64,000 bases of DNA from Prostheceraeus crozeri (lineage: Eukaryota > Platyhelminthes > Polycladida > Euryleptidae): contig CAJQUW010003408.1 in the NCBI GenBank assembly GCA_907163375.1, positions 62,001-126,000 of the forward strand, read 5' to 3'. Every line of letters begins with the position of its first letter. The stretch's first letter is position 1. The notes beneath the pieces were generated by a model, which searched no databases, was not told the origin of the DNA, and worked only from the letters and a program-made list of their open reading frames with translations. Shown here one piece after another: positions 41,194 to 49,850 of this stretch. A program made the position numbers and the translations under genes.

Positions 41194-44100
41194 ATGAATT
41201 GTAAAATGAGTAACAAATCAACACATACACTTGACGAGTTAATAAAGAAACAAATTGATGAGTTTGATGCACAAATTAAACGTAGTCGTAAACGTAGTAA
41301 AGACACACCAATTCCCGACATATTCTCTGATGATAGACTTGGAGATGATCTATTGAATCTGTTTAATCCGAACGCTATCACGTATGAAAATGAACTTTTT
41401 ACTCATGTAGTAAAGGATATACGCGACCTTTTGCGGAATGGGAAAGTTTTAAGTTTATTGGGTGTAATAAACAAAGAAGATGGAACCACAATAGAAAACT
41501 TTTACGCTACGTTTTATAATAAAAATTCATTTGAAACATGGTTTCTTAATCTAGAAGAGAAATCCGATGCTAGTGAATGGATTTTTACAGGTAGTATCAA
41601 ATACGAAGATTTTGGCATGAAACTCGTGCAAAGATCACATAGAGGCGCTGGTATTAATATGAAATATAGAATCAAAGAATACATCGGGCAATATTGTTAC
41701 ATTCCTTCTGAGGATTTCTGCTTTATAAAATGTTACATCACCTTACGTGGGTTCAATCAAGAACAAGCTAACATTATGTTTGAGATGTTTAATGACTTTT
41801 TATATAAAGAGAAAGCTACATCTAGAACAGGAGTAATGGCAAACTGTAAATTTTCCCAATTCAATAAATACTTTGGAGAATGTGTACAGTATTATAGTGC
41901 TACTAATCGGCATTTAAATCCCAGAGGTATTACAACACCTTATAGTTATGTTTATTACAATTATTTTCACGAAGGTTCATCAATAGGTCATTATTGTTTA
42001 ATCAATAAATTCCATAAAGCAGAAGCTATTAGAGAAATTGAAAATAATTTCAAACCAATATATAAAACTGTCACTGATGAAAATCTAACAACACTTCCGT
42101 ATAAGACCATAACAAAGAAACCAATTGACTATGGTTCAACATATATATGGGATCTCGAAACTTATCCAGATCCTCGTTGTGCAACAGCTCATCCTATTCC
42201 TTATGCTTTAGGTACTATCAATTTCAATAAATTCATGTGTTGCTTACCGAAGCAAAGATTGGAAGAAATAGACGCACGATTGTTACGCGATATGATTAAA
42301 ATAAAAAAGAGTCAAGATCCAGCGGAAATTAAAGAACTTAAGAAACAGGTAAGTGAATATAATAACTTAACTGAGCAAGAACTTAACAAACTTCAACGTT
42401 GGGTGAAAATCTTTATTAGGAAACATAATGAATGTCCGATCGGGGGAAACCCAGAGGACGTATGTCCGATACATCAATTTTTCAAAAACCTTGGATCTTT
42501 TAATCATTCGAAAGTAACTTTAATAGCACATAATTCATCAGGATTCGATGCATATTTTCCACTCAAATCTAATTTTAAATTAACTAAACCACCGCTTAAA
42601 ACATCACGAGGAATACTCACTGCTTCTTTACAAAATCCTTATACAACTGAAAGTGTTAGTAAGTATATCCAACGTTCCTCTAGATCTAAGCAACTAGGTG
42701 ACTCTACAAAACGTAACATAAAACCAAGCAAACCTTTACAAACCATTGTAATGAAATGTAGCTATCAACACGTGAAAACAAGTCTTTCCAAATGGTGCGA
42801 GAATTTTAAAACCCCTACCAATATGTGTAAATTAAATTATGAAATTGGTGAAATTACACATGACAATTATCTAGAAAAAGAACATGAGTGGAAACCGTAT
42901 TTAATTAACGATGTTCTTTCATTAGCATTTTGTATCTACAAGTATAATAATGTTATGAAAGAATTAGTTGGTGAAGATATAACTACTAATTTAACATCCT
43001 CCGCTTTAACATTTAACGGTTGGATGAAGAGTGTACAAGAAGACAACATAAATATTCATTCGCATACTGATTTATGGACTAGGAACTATGTTAGAAAATC
43101 TGTTAAAGGTGGAAGAGTGTCAGCAAATATAAGACATTACGAATCTCCATTTTGTAACATCTTGATACCAATATTACAACGATATTTTCCTGGTCATAAT
43201 AATAATAATAATTTAATAGATTTAATGAAGCAGTATAATCAGTTGCAAGACAAGAATGCTCTCTGTAAAGAAATTAAACATAAACTACTCGACCAACGAA
43301 ATGAATTCTTAATGGCTTTTGATGCAACATCTTTATATCCATCAGCTATGTATGACGAACATTCAGAATACCCTAAAGCTGAATCGGCTAGAAAATTTAG
43401 ACAAGAAGAAGAACAAGCAGTATTATATCAATTTAACACTCAATCATTTCGCCCTAAAACTGGAATATTCACAGTTGTGTTTCATTATCCTGATGAGATG
43501 TTTTTTCAACCAGTTCCTGCGAAAGATAAGGTAAAGAATGAAAACAATTGTAACCAAGAAATAATAAGGTTTAGGAATGGAACGTGTTATGATGTATTAA
43601 CTTCTGTAGACATACAGGAAATTGTTAGATGTGGCGGGAAAATATTATCTATTACAGATGGTATAATTTATGAAGAAAATTATCACATTTCACCATTTCG
43701 CAAATACATTGAAAAGCTCTTCAATTTAAGAAAAAAATATAAAATAGAAGGAAACACTGTGGGCGATGAGTTAATTAAATTATTAATGAATTCACTATAT
43801 GGAAAAACCGTACAAAAAGACATAACCACTAAATATCATTTATGGAATGAAAGTACATTGAGAAAAAATTTCACTCAAGAAGTAAAAGATTTTGAAAAAG
43901 TAAATGATGAACAATTCTTAGTGAAAGTAGAAATGGAAGACGATGAATTTCTTAAAGCTAATATTACAGACACTGAAAAGACGACCAACGGTCTGAGCAG
44001 CTACGCTACGACGACCAACGGTCTGAGCAGCTACGCTGCGACATCATTCATGCCATCACATTTAGGTTCTTTTATTCTTGCTCACTCTAGAAGAATCATG

Positions 44101-45720
44101 AACAACTTTATTTTAGAAATTAATGGTTTCAAAGAAAAATACATTCATTATACCGATTCAGTAACAGCTGACACACCTGTAATATTGAGAAAGAACAATT
44201 TATTATTTATTTCTAGAATAGATAGTATTGTAGACAACTATGAAATCAATCCGTTTGAAATTAATGGTGATATGAAAGAAATTTCATTAGTTGATAATTT
44301 AGAAATTTATACTCATAATGGATGGAGTAAAGTAAAAAAAATTATTAGGCATCTTACGAATAAACGCATTTATCGAATAAGAACAAAAATGGGAATAGTA
44401 GATGTTACTGAAGATCATTCATTGTTAGATGAAATGAGTAATGAAATAAAGCCACAAGAATTAAATATAGGAACAAATTTACTACATAATAAATTATTTT
44501 TACACGACAATACAATCACATTGAAACAAATTTTATATGATATTTATATTCACGAGCCACCTAATTTAATATGTAAACGTGCATTTATAGAAGGGTTCTT
44601 CTTAGGAGATGGTTCTGCTGGAATCTATAATTATGAATCAGGAGTCAAATATTGTTGCACTTTAAATAACCAAGATCTTAACCTCTTAATGAAATTAAAA
44701 ACATATATTAATCAAGCTTATAACAATGATTGTAAAATATATGATACAATGAGATCATCTAGTGTATACAAACTTAATTTTCAAAATCCAAAACAATATG
44801 CTATATACTTTAGTGAAAATTATTATAATCAGTTTAAAGAAAAACGCGTTCCTTGGTATGTTCTAAGTGCAGAATATCATATTAGATATTGGTTCTTTGT
44901 TGGATTTTATGCAGCTGATGGAGAAAAGAAATCATACATTACGAGAACATATACACCCATGATTCGCTTTAGTCAAAAAAACAAAGAAAGCTTTAGTGGA
45001 TTATACAATTTAGCATCATCACTTGGTATGAATTTAGTCGTAGAAGAAAGACAAGATAAACCATTATGCTTTAATGCATATCAAGTTAAAAATGATATAA
45101 CCAAAGATGTCACCACTGTAAGATATTTAAATAATGACCCACAATATGTTTATGATATTGAAACAGAAGATGGCACATTTAATTGTGGTTTTCCATTGAT
45201 TGTAAAAAACACTGATTCAATATATATTTCCAATGAGCTCTTCAATAAATTAGATGCTGCTAGATATGTTGGTGGGGAATTGTGTCAAGGGAAAAATGAT
45301 TATGGAAATGGGGGAATTATATATGGATTGTTTATCGCCCCCAAAATAAAATATTGTATTACTGTAGATGAACAAGGGAGACTTAGTGAAAAGAAAACAT
45401 TTAAGGGTTATACAAAAACTAAAGTAAAAGTAGAAGATTTTCTAAAATTATACCATGGGGAAACATTGACAACAATTGTTAATAAACCATGGAAAAGATC
45501 TTTAGAAACTGGTATTAGTATTCCTGATAAAAATAATAACACTGAAGAAAAAAGATTCACTGGTAAAATAAATATTCTTAAACGTCAAGCGCCTAATGCA
45601 AATGGTATTATGCTCCCCTATAGCGGAGAAGATGTACAAGACGAAATATTTCAACGAATAAAAAAAGAATGTAATATAATTGAATACAATGATAGTGAAG
45701 ACTGGGAAGAGGAATTATAA
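41194..45720 (+). CDS. polB: Protein-primed-type DNA polymerase B with in-frame intein (element B)
   Basis: 1508 residues, of which 351 are intein (989-1339). Exonuclease motifs: DLE at 320-322 (YIWDLETY), AHNSSGFD at 445-452, and YLIND at 569-573. Polymerase motif A is DATSLYPS (710-717), motif B LLMNSLYGK (863-871). Motif C (YxDTDS type) is split by the intein between its first Asp and the following Thr. A 30-bp in-frame duplication adds TTNGLSSYAT twice before motif C. No endonuclease VII-like domain is present, unlike element A, and the overall sequence is much more distant than the structural genes. It would copy the linear genome from a terminal protein (family knowledge). Excision of the intein is required for activity. 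Confidence 0.95.
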   Translation: MNCKMSNKSTHTLDELIKKQIDEFDAQIKRSRKRSKDTPIPDIFSDDRLGDDLLNLFNPNAITYENELFTHVVKDIRDLLRNGKVLSLLGVINKEDGTTIENFYATFYNKNSFETWFLNLEEKSDASEWIFTGSIKYEDFGMKLVQRSHRGAGINMKYRIKEYIGQYCYIPSEDFCFIKCYITLRGFNQEQANIMFEMFNDFLYKEKATSRTGVMANCKFSQFNKYFGECVQYYSATNRHLNPRGITTPYSYVYYNYFHEGSSIGHYCLINKFHKAEAIREIENNFKPIYKTVTDENLTTLPYKTITKKPIDYGSTYIWDLETYPDPRCATAHPIPYALGTINFNKFMCCLPKQRLEEIDARLLRDMIKIKKSQDPAEIKELKKQVSEYNNLTEQELNKLQRWVKIFIRKHNECPIGGNPEDVCPIHQFFKNLGSFNHSKVTLIAHNSSGFDAYFPLKSNFKLTKPPLKTSRGILTASLQNPYTTESVSKYIQRSSRSKQLGDSTKRNIKPSKPLQTIVMKCSYQHVKTSLSKWCENFKTPTNMCKLNYEIGEITHDNYLEKEHEWKPYLINDVLSLAFCIYKYNNVMKELVGEDITTNLTSSALTFNGWMKSVQEDNINIHSHTDLWTRNYVRKSVKGGRVSANIRHYESPFCNILIPILQRYFPGHNNNNNLIDLMKQYNQLQDKNALCKEIKHKLLDQRNEFLMAFDATSLYPSAMYDEHSEYPKAESARKFRQEEEQAVLYQFNTQSFRPKTGIFTVVFHYPDEMFFQPVPAKDKVKNENNCNQEIIRFRNGTCYDVLTSVDIQEIVRCGGKILSITDGIIYEENYHISPFRKYIEKLFNLRKKYKIEGNTVGDELIKLLMNSLYGKTVQKDITTKYHLWNESTLRKNFTQEVKDFEKVNDEQFLVKVEMEDDEFLKANITDTEKTTNGLSSYATTTNGLSSYAATSFMPSHLGSFILAHSRRIMNNFILEINGFKEKYIHYTDSVTADTPVILRKNNLLFISRIDSIVDNYEINPFEINGDMKEISLVDNLEIYTHNGWSKVKKIIRHLTNKRIYRIRTKMGIVDVTEDHSLLDEMSNEIKPQELNIGTNLLHNKLFLHDNTITLKQILYDIYIHEPPNLICKRAFIEGFFLGDGSAGIYNYESGVKYCCTLNNQDLNLLMKLKTYINQAYNNDCKIYDTMRSSSVYKLNFQNPKQYAIYFSENYYNQFKEKRVPWYVLSAEYHIRYWFFVGFYAADGEKKSYITRTYTPMIRFSQKNKESFSGLYNLASSLGMNLVVEERQDKPLCFNAYQVKNDITKDVTTVRYLNNDPQYVYDIETEDGTFNCGFPLIVKNTDSIYISNELFNKLDAARYVGGELCQGKNDYGNGGIIYGLFIAPKIKYCITVDEQGRLSEKKTFKGYTKTKVKVEDFLKLYHGETLTTIVNKPWKRSLETGISIPDKNNNTEEKRFTGKINILKRQAPNANGIMLPYSGEDVQDEIFQRIKKECNIIEYNDSEDWEEEL
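43981..44040 (+). repeat. 30-bp in-frame tandem duplication in polymerase
   Basis: ACGACCAACGGTCTGAGCAG followed by CTACGCT occurs at 43981 and again at 44011, GC-rich in an AT-rich gene. Each copy holds the stems GACC-AAC-GGTC and AGC-TAC-GCT, which makes it a mini-hairpin insert. It codes TTNGLSSYAT twice and keeps the frame. Confidence 0.92.
44158..45210 (+). other. Intein with LAGLIDADG homing endonuclease, polymerase motif C site
   Basis: 351 residues (989-1339 of the polymerase). Block A begins Ser989 (SVTADTPVI). Block B is VTEDHSLL with His1075. First LAGLIDADG block FIEGFFLGDG (1131-1140), second WFFVGFYAADG (1233-1243). Block F is YVYDIETEDG (1318-1327). Block G is PLIVKN, ending Asn1339 before the Thr+1 extein residue. 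The insertion point equals the classical pol-c site used by inteins in archaeal and giant-virus polymerases. The penultimate residue is Lys1338 instead of the usual His. All other splicing residues are present and the endonuclease motifs keep their acidic residues, so it may still splice and home (inference). Confidence 0.96.
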
Positions 45721-45756
45721 TACACTAGTCAGTGAACAAATGTTCTATTCAGAGTT

Positions 45757-46533
45757 TTACTCTGCGAACAATTGTTCGATAACTCTATCATGTACTTTTT
45801 TATCAATATTGACTGTGATAAAACCATAGTCGTTTGCCCAAGCATTGTTACACGATTGTTTAAATTCATCTTTATCTCTTATACATAAGTCTCTTAACAA
45901 ATCACTTAGGTTTCTTTGGTTGATTTCGAAAAGCATAAAAATATTAGCATTCTTTCTAATAACACTTCCATCTAATGAATACATACTTTGTGTTAAATAA
46001 AAAACACTACAGTTATTATGTCTGCCTCTTGTAAAATAATTTCTCTGTACTGCCTGATTTCTGTCATTAACACAATCATCAAACACCACACAATGTTTTT
46101 TCGTTTTATTTAGTTTACTAGGATCTTGCATATTGCCACTATCATCTATTAATTGTATCGTTATGTGTTTATTTTTATTGGGTTCTACTAGTTGTTTATT
46201 TTTCGCTGCTTCTTCACACCAGGAACTTATTTCTTCTTCATACTCCGATTTTTCATATTCTTCAAACAGTGAAGCTATAGTTGATTTCGTAAGATTATTT
46301 TCAAAACCATGTTTCAAAAATTGATAAATAGGTTGTTCTGCTGTTGTTGTATAAATGATAAGATTGTTATAATCCAAAAATTTGGGTGTCGTGAGAATTT
46401 TAAATAATAGATATGTTTTTCCACAACCTGATCTTCCACAAATAACTGATAAAACTTTATTTGACAAGTTATGATGATGATTGAATTTCACTTTCTTGTT
46501 TAGTGGATATTTTTCACAACTGTTTTCACTCAT
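45757..46533 (-). CDS. A32-like genome-packaging ATPase (element B)
   Basis: 258 residues. Walker A GRSGCGKT, Walker B-type VVFDDC, then FTRGRHNNCSVFYLTQS, all shared with the element A protein (1648-2415). It drives DNA into capsids as in other A32-like packaging systems (family knowledge). Intact, with the start after gacttaaaaaATG on the minus strand. It is convergent with the polymerase, 36 bp apart, marking the border between replication and structural blocks. Confidence 0.92.
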   Translation of the reverse strand: MSENSCEKYPLNKKVKFNHHHNLSNKVLSVICGRSGCGKTYLLFKILTTPKFLDYNNLIIYTTTAEQPIYQFLKHGFENNLTKSTIASLFEEYEKSEYEEEISSWCEEAAKNKQLVEPNKNKHITIQLIDDSGNMQDPSKLNKTKKHCVVFDDCVNDRNQAVQRNYFTRGRHNNCSVFYLTQSMYSLDGSVIRKNANIFMLFEINQRNLSDLLRDLCIRDKDEFKQSCNNAWANDYGFITVNIDKKVHDRVIEQLFAE

Positions 46534-46555
46534 TTTTTAAGTCAATATTTTTTAA

Positions 46556-47344
46556 TCATACCTCCCGAACCAAAAGATCTATCATAATTTCTTCGCCTCC
46601 AAAATTTATTTCCTTTCCTTTCTCATCTGTTATTCTAATTGTAATTGAATTAATTGTTTTTCTTGTAACAGGGAAATATATTAATGATTTTGGGATTACA
46701 TTCAAACTGTAACCAATCGGAACTGTAAATGCTGGATAACTGAAGATATTATTTGACAGCTTTCCATTAACATAACCACCTTCTATAATATCACATTGAA
46801 CGTTGATTGAATTTATTTCAGTTACTTTAGGTATATTTTCACTTATATGAAAACCTTGTGTATAGAGTTGCTTTTTAAATCCTAAGAGTCTTGATAAAGA
46901 TTTGTCAATATTAAAATCTACTTGATGATCTTCATCTAAAGTAAGAGAAAATTTATTTACTGCTGGTTCAACTGCGAAATGTAATTGTTTCTTGTCTTTA
47001 AATTGAATGCCTAAATGTCTTTTTATTTCATTGGAAATCGATTCAACTTCATAAGATCCAGGAAGAAAAGTTAATTCTTTCCAAGTTTTACCTTGATCAT
47101 TAGAATATTTAAATCGGTCATTTACATCTTTGATAATATTTTGTATAGTGTTAAATGTTGAAAAACTAGTTAGTGCTACTTCATAATGTTTGTCTTGTTC
47201 TAAGTGAATAATAGGATCTAAATGACAGGTATGGGATGAAGTAGTTGTTATAAATTTTAATGTCGTACTAAATTTTGATGAGGTTAAAATCTCGGTTAAA
47301 TTTTCTAAATGCTTATTAATTTTTTCTAGTTCTGCCGAAGACAT
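46556..47344 (-). CDS. Penton-like minor capsid protein (element B)
   Basis: 262 residues, intact, collinear with the element A protein. The C-terminal RITDEKGKEINFGGEEIMID block resembles the ends of adintovirus minor capsid proteins. The start follows gttaaaaaATG. It lies between the packaging ATPase and the coiled-coil protein, exactly as in element A. Its likely position is the five-fold vertex of the virion, with the fibre-like protein as a possible partner (inference). Confidence 0.78.
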   Translation of the reverse strand: MSSAELEKINKHLENLTEILTSSKFSTTLKFITTTSSHTCHLDPIIHLEQDKHYEVALTSFSTFNTIQNIIKDVNDRFKYSNDQGKTWKELTFLPGSYEVESISNEIKRHLGIQFKDKKQLHFAVEPAVNKFSLTLDEDHQVDFNIDKSLSRLLGFKKQLYTQGFHISENIPKVTEINSINVQCDIIEGGYVNGKLSNNIFSYPAFTVPIGYSLNVIPKSLIYFPVTRKTINSITIRITDEKGKEINFGGEEIMIDLLVREV

Positions 47345-47357
47345 TTTTTAACTAAAT

Positions 47358-48146
47358 TTATGTGCTTATTGTGCTAAGGAACTTAATATAATTAGAGTAG
47401 TATTTGTAGTCTTGTTCAGTTAGAACGCCGTTTTGGAATAGTTTATCTAAGATTGCATGCATTTCGTTAAAACTGGAGTTATGCCCTTCGTTTGCTGCAG
47501 ATAATAAAATATTAAATCTATTTATTAATTCTTGTGGGTTGTCTGATAAAAATACAACAGGTGGCGGGCCTGCTGTTGGAACACTGGTTGATGTTGATAA
47601 TAAGTGTTCTAATTGTTTATAACGCTTAAGATGTTTCCCACTTCCAACCTTATCTAGCATAGTTTTGTATTTCAGTAGATCATCGGGGGGATATTTATGT
47701 AAATTCGCTCCTCTTAATAAATCCACGAAATTTCTGTCTAAACTGAAAGCTGTTTTGTCTGGTGCAAAAATTAAACTTTCTTTAGGATTTATAGATAATT
47801 CTTTTCCACCTAAGGAAAATCTAATAGATGGCTTTCCATCTATAAATGAAGTAGAATGTTCAAAGAGCATAGATTTGGGTAATTTCTTGTCTATGTTTGC
47901 TTCTAACAAACCATAATCATCTATGATGGGTTTCTGCAGTGGACCCGCTATATCAATTTGTTTATCATGAACTACAAGTTCTTTCTTAATATCAGATTTA
48001 ATTTGGTCAACTAATTGGATTTTGTCTTTCATCTCAGATTGAACACCAGCTTGTAGCATTCGATATTGTCTATGTCTTTTCTTCATAATATTTTTCTGTT
48101 TTATTAATTCTTCTAGTTGTTTTATTTTTGCCTCATTTGTGTTCAT
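47358..48146 (-). CDS. Coiled-coil virion-associated protein (element B)
   Basis: 262 residues from the ATG at 48146, preferred over an in-frame ATG at 48191 because it follows the A-rich start context of this element (ataaaataATG) and begins MNTNEAKIKQLEEL. The N-terminal 90 residues form a basic coiled coil; the rest is mixed, with RFNILLSAA and SSFNEMHAIL conserved in element A. No family is recognised. Its position upstream of the penton suggests an assembly or core role (inference). Confidence 0.7.
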   Translation of the reverse strand: MNTNEAKIKQLEELIKQKNIMKKRHRQYRMLQAGVQSEMKDKIQLVDQIKSDIKKELVVHDKQIDIAGPLQKPIIDDYGLLEANIDKKLPKSMLFEHSTSFIDGKPSIRFSLGGKELSINPKESLIFAPDKTAFSLDRNFVDLLRGANLHKYPPDDLLKYKTMLDKVGSGKHLKRYKQLEHLLSTSTSVPTAGPPPVVFLSDNPQELINRFNILLSAANEGHNSSFNEMHAILDKLFQNGVLTEQDYKYYSNYIKFLSTIST

Positions 48147-48248
48147 TATTTTATAAGATAATATTTGAATTTTGTGGTAGCATAGAGACACAGCAAAAAC
48201 ACTGCACCAAAGGTGCTGAGACTTGAAGAGTCGACTTTACTGAACAAC

Positions 48249-48863
48249 TTATTTTTGTTCTATGGAACTTTGTTCTAACGTTTTTAATAAAGTTCTTATT
48301 TCTTCTAAAAAAGCTTCATTGTTTACTTTGTCTTGAGGTTTAACAGGAATTTTAGTTGCTTCTCTAGCTATTTGATCAAATTTTTCAATCTCATCTAACG
48401 TAATAACATTGTCATCACACACTCTCTGGAAGTAATAATGTAGTTTATCATATACTTCTTTGACATGTGTATGTTTCTTAGTTAAGGATTTTCGTTTCTT
48501 AGACATTACAGATTTATCTATCACTGTTGCAAGTGACGTTGTGAAGACACCTGTGCCTGTTAAAACAGTAGCGACAACAGGAATTGTAAGAACGCCAGAC
48601 GAAATGACAATAGTGAGAGCGCCTAAAGAAATTGTTAAACATGCACCAACGCCTTGTGTCACATTCTTAGCTATCGTCCATCGTTTTCTTAATTTATTAT
48701 AATGTTCTAGTTTAAGTAATAATTGGGCTTCCTTATCTTTCATGTACCTGACTCTATCTTTGTGTTTTGCTATATCCATTTCATTGGGAACCGAAGGTTT
48801 TATGTCATATGATAATAAAGGATATAAAGGGGCTGATGGTTCTTTTGTTTTTTCATCTTCCAT
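48249..48863 (-). CDS. Two-membrane-segment helical protein (element B)
   Basis: 204 residues from the ATG at 48863 (catttaaaaATG); an upstream in-frame ATG at 48887 is less likely. Acidic/proline-rich N-terminus, a basic helix, two adjoining hydrophobic segments (about 72-92 and 94-117, rich in Gly, Val, Thr), then a long helical tail with ITLDEIEKF. I recall similar proteins with the same two hydrophobic segments and an IDEEEF-like tail near other integrated adintovirus-like elements, but have not searched. Its first 66 codons lie inside the terminal repeat, so a truncated copy sits at the other end. Possible membrane or holin-like role (inference). Confidence 0.7.
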   Translation of the reverse strand: MEDEKTKEPSAPLYPLLSYDIKPSVPNEMDIAKHKDRVRYMKDKEAQLLLKLEHYNKLRKRWTIAKNVTQGVGACLTISLGALTIVISSGVLTIPVVATVLTGTGVFTTSLATVIDKSVMSKKRKSLTKKHTHVKEVYDKLHYYFQRVCDDNVITLDEIEKFDQIAREATKIPVKPQDKVNNEAFLEEIRTLLKTLEQSSIEQK

Positions 48864-49123
48864 TTTTAAATGAATATTTTTGTTCATGGGTCATAAACAT
48901 TGTATTTTTCCCATTTCGCATCTATTTTAGCTGTTTTTTTATAAATTTCAGGAGGACCCTATTTTTTTGTATTTTTTCATTTTTTTGTATCTATTTTGTC
49001 TGTTTTTTTATAAATTTCGGGGGGGTCCCTATTTTTTTGTATTTTTTCATTTTTTGTAACTACCTAGGTGTGGGATTCGGTGCTGAGCGAAGCGATGCGC
49101 CGAATCCTATACCCTATACTACT
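48562..49123. repeat. Right terminal inverted repeat of element B
   Basis: Inverse of 32527-33046, longer by about 45 bp and without the deletion found there. The outer 250 bp are non-coding and carry the internal direct repeat with TTTATAAATTTC. The outermost 40 bp contain a GC-rich patch (GAATCCCAC / GCTGAGCGAAGCGATGCGCC). It ends ...CCCTATACTACT. Confidence 0.93.
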
Positions 49124-49129
49124 TAAGTG
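49124..49129. other. Target-site duplication, right copy (element B)
   Basis: TAAGTG, identical to 32521-32526, directly after the ...ACTACT terminus. Confidence 0.9.
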
Positions 49130-49850
49130 AGTTGTTTAAAGTCGTCATTTAGTTCGCTAATAGTCAATTAATTTCTATGCCAAATCAACTCCAACACTCT
49201 AACCATAGAAGTGGATCTTCATCTATATTTTGTCTTTGTTGCCCAACTCATCAGGTTCGCCAGGATTTCATCTGATGCCTCCGCCTTCACATCAAGAGCT
49301 AAGGGCATTTCGATATCTTCAAAGGAAGGGGTTATTATAAGGTTAATGTGCTAGTTAATTCTTGCATAAAGTCCTTCTCAAAGAAAAGGTTCCTCGTTTT
49401 TAGGTTTGGTTGTTTTTCGCCCAACCAGATGCCTTCCATCATTGTCATGTTGGACTAAGAAACTTCTTCCGGATTCATTTGCTTCTTTTTGTCCTCAAAA
49501 ATTCCAGAATTTTATTTTCGGTTAGGTTCAGCTATGTTTCCTCAGGCTTGGAGAGACCTTCGATGTTGTGCATTCGATATGGTTGGCCTGGCCCCGCCAT
49601 GTGGTATAGGTTGGAGGTTAGGGCCGAAACCTTGCTTCATGCATCCACATGGTTCCTCCCTGATGACTCCATACATAGCAAACTTAATTTTGGTTTCTTA
49701 GGCTTCTTATTTTCATCATTTGTTACTTTTAAGTTAGCTTCTCGTCAAGTCCATGATGAACTCTCATTTTAGTTCTTAGATTGTAAAAATAAAATCGATT
49801 ATAAGTTTTCTTTTTTTTCTTTCTTCCAAAGAAAAAGAAAGTAAAATAAA
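49130..49850. other. Host flank of element B, nothing recognised
   Basis: This was contiguous with 32,520 before insertion. Open frames of 70-120 codons on the plus strand lack recognisable domains. No repeat seen. Confidence 0.5.

Larger units (their letters stand above)
32527..49123. mobile_element. Element B: complete adintovirus / Maverick-Polinton-like provirus with intein-bearing polymerase
   Basis: 16,597 bp bounded by inverted repeats that start AGTAGTATAGGGTATAGG and end with the inverse (…ACTACT), flanked by TAAGTG duplications. Genes: protease, phospholipase-integrase, hydrophobic virion protein, capsid, core, fibre, zinc finger, membrane ATPase, 99-residue protein, polymerase B with intein, packaging ATPase, penton, coiled-coil protein and two-TM protein. 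All these frames are open; only a small gene at 33190-33678 and the left terminal-repeat copy of the two-TM gene are broken. The structural genes are transcribed leftward and the replication genes rightward. Intact frames and matching ends suggest recent integration. Confidence 0.95.

Noticed and set aside
42430..42475. Hairpin-like GGGGGAAACCC in the B polymerase
   Set aside because: Lies in a plausible Cys/His-containing part of the protein and lacks the tandem or cross-gene copies that define the mini-hairpin family.
44158..45210. Group I or spliceosomal intron in the polymerase
   Set aside because: The reading frame is open throughout and carries intein splicing blocks, so the insertion is removed at protein level.
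47665..49126. Plus-strand frames over the B coiled-coil and two-TM genes and terminal repeat
   Set aside because: Antisense to supported genes, or translations of the terminal repeat; the Phe-rich frame at 48767-49126 is terminal-repeat sequence.
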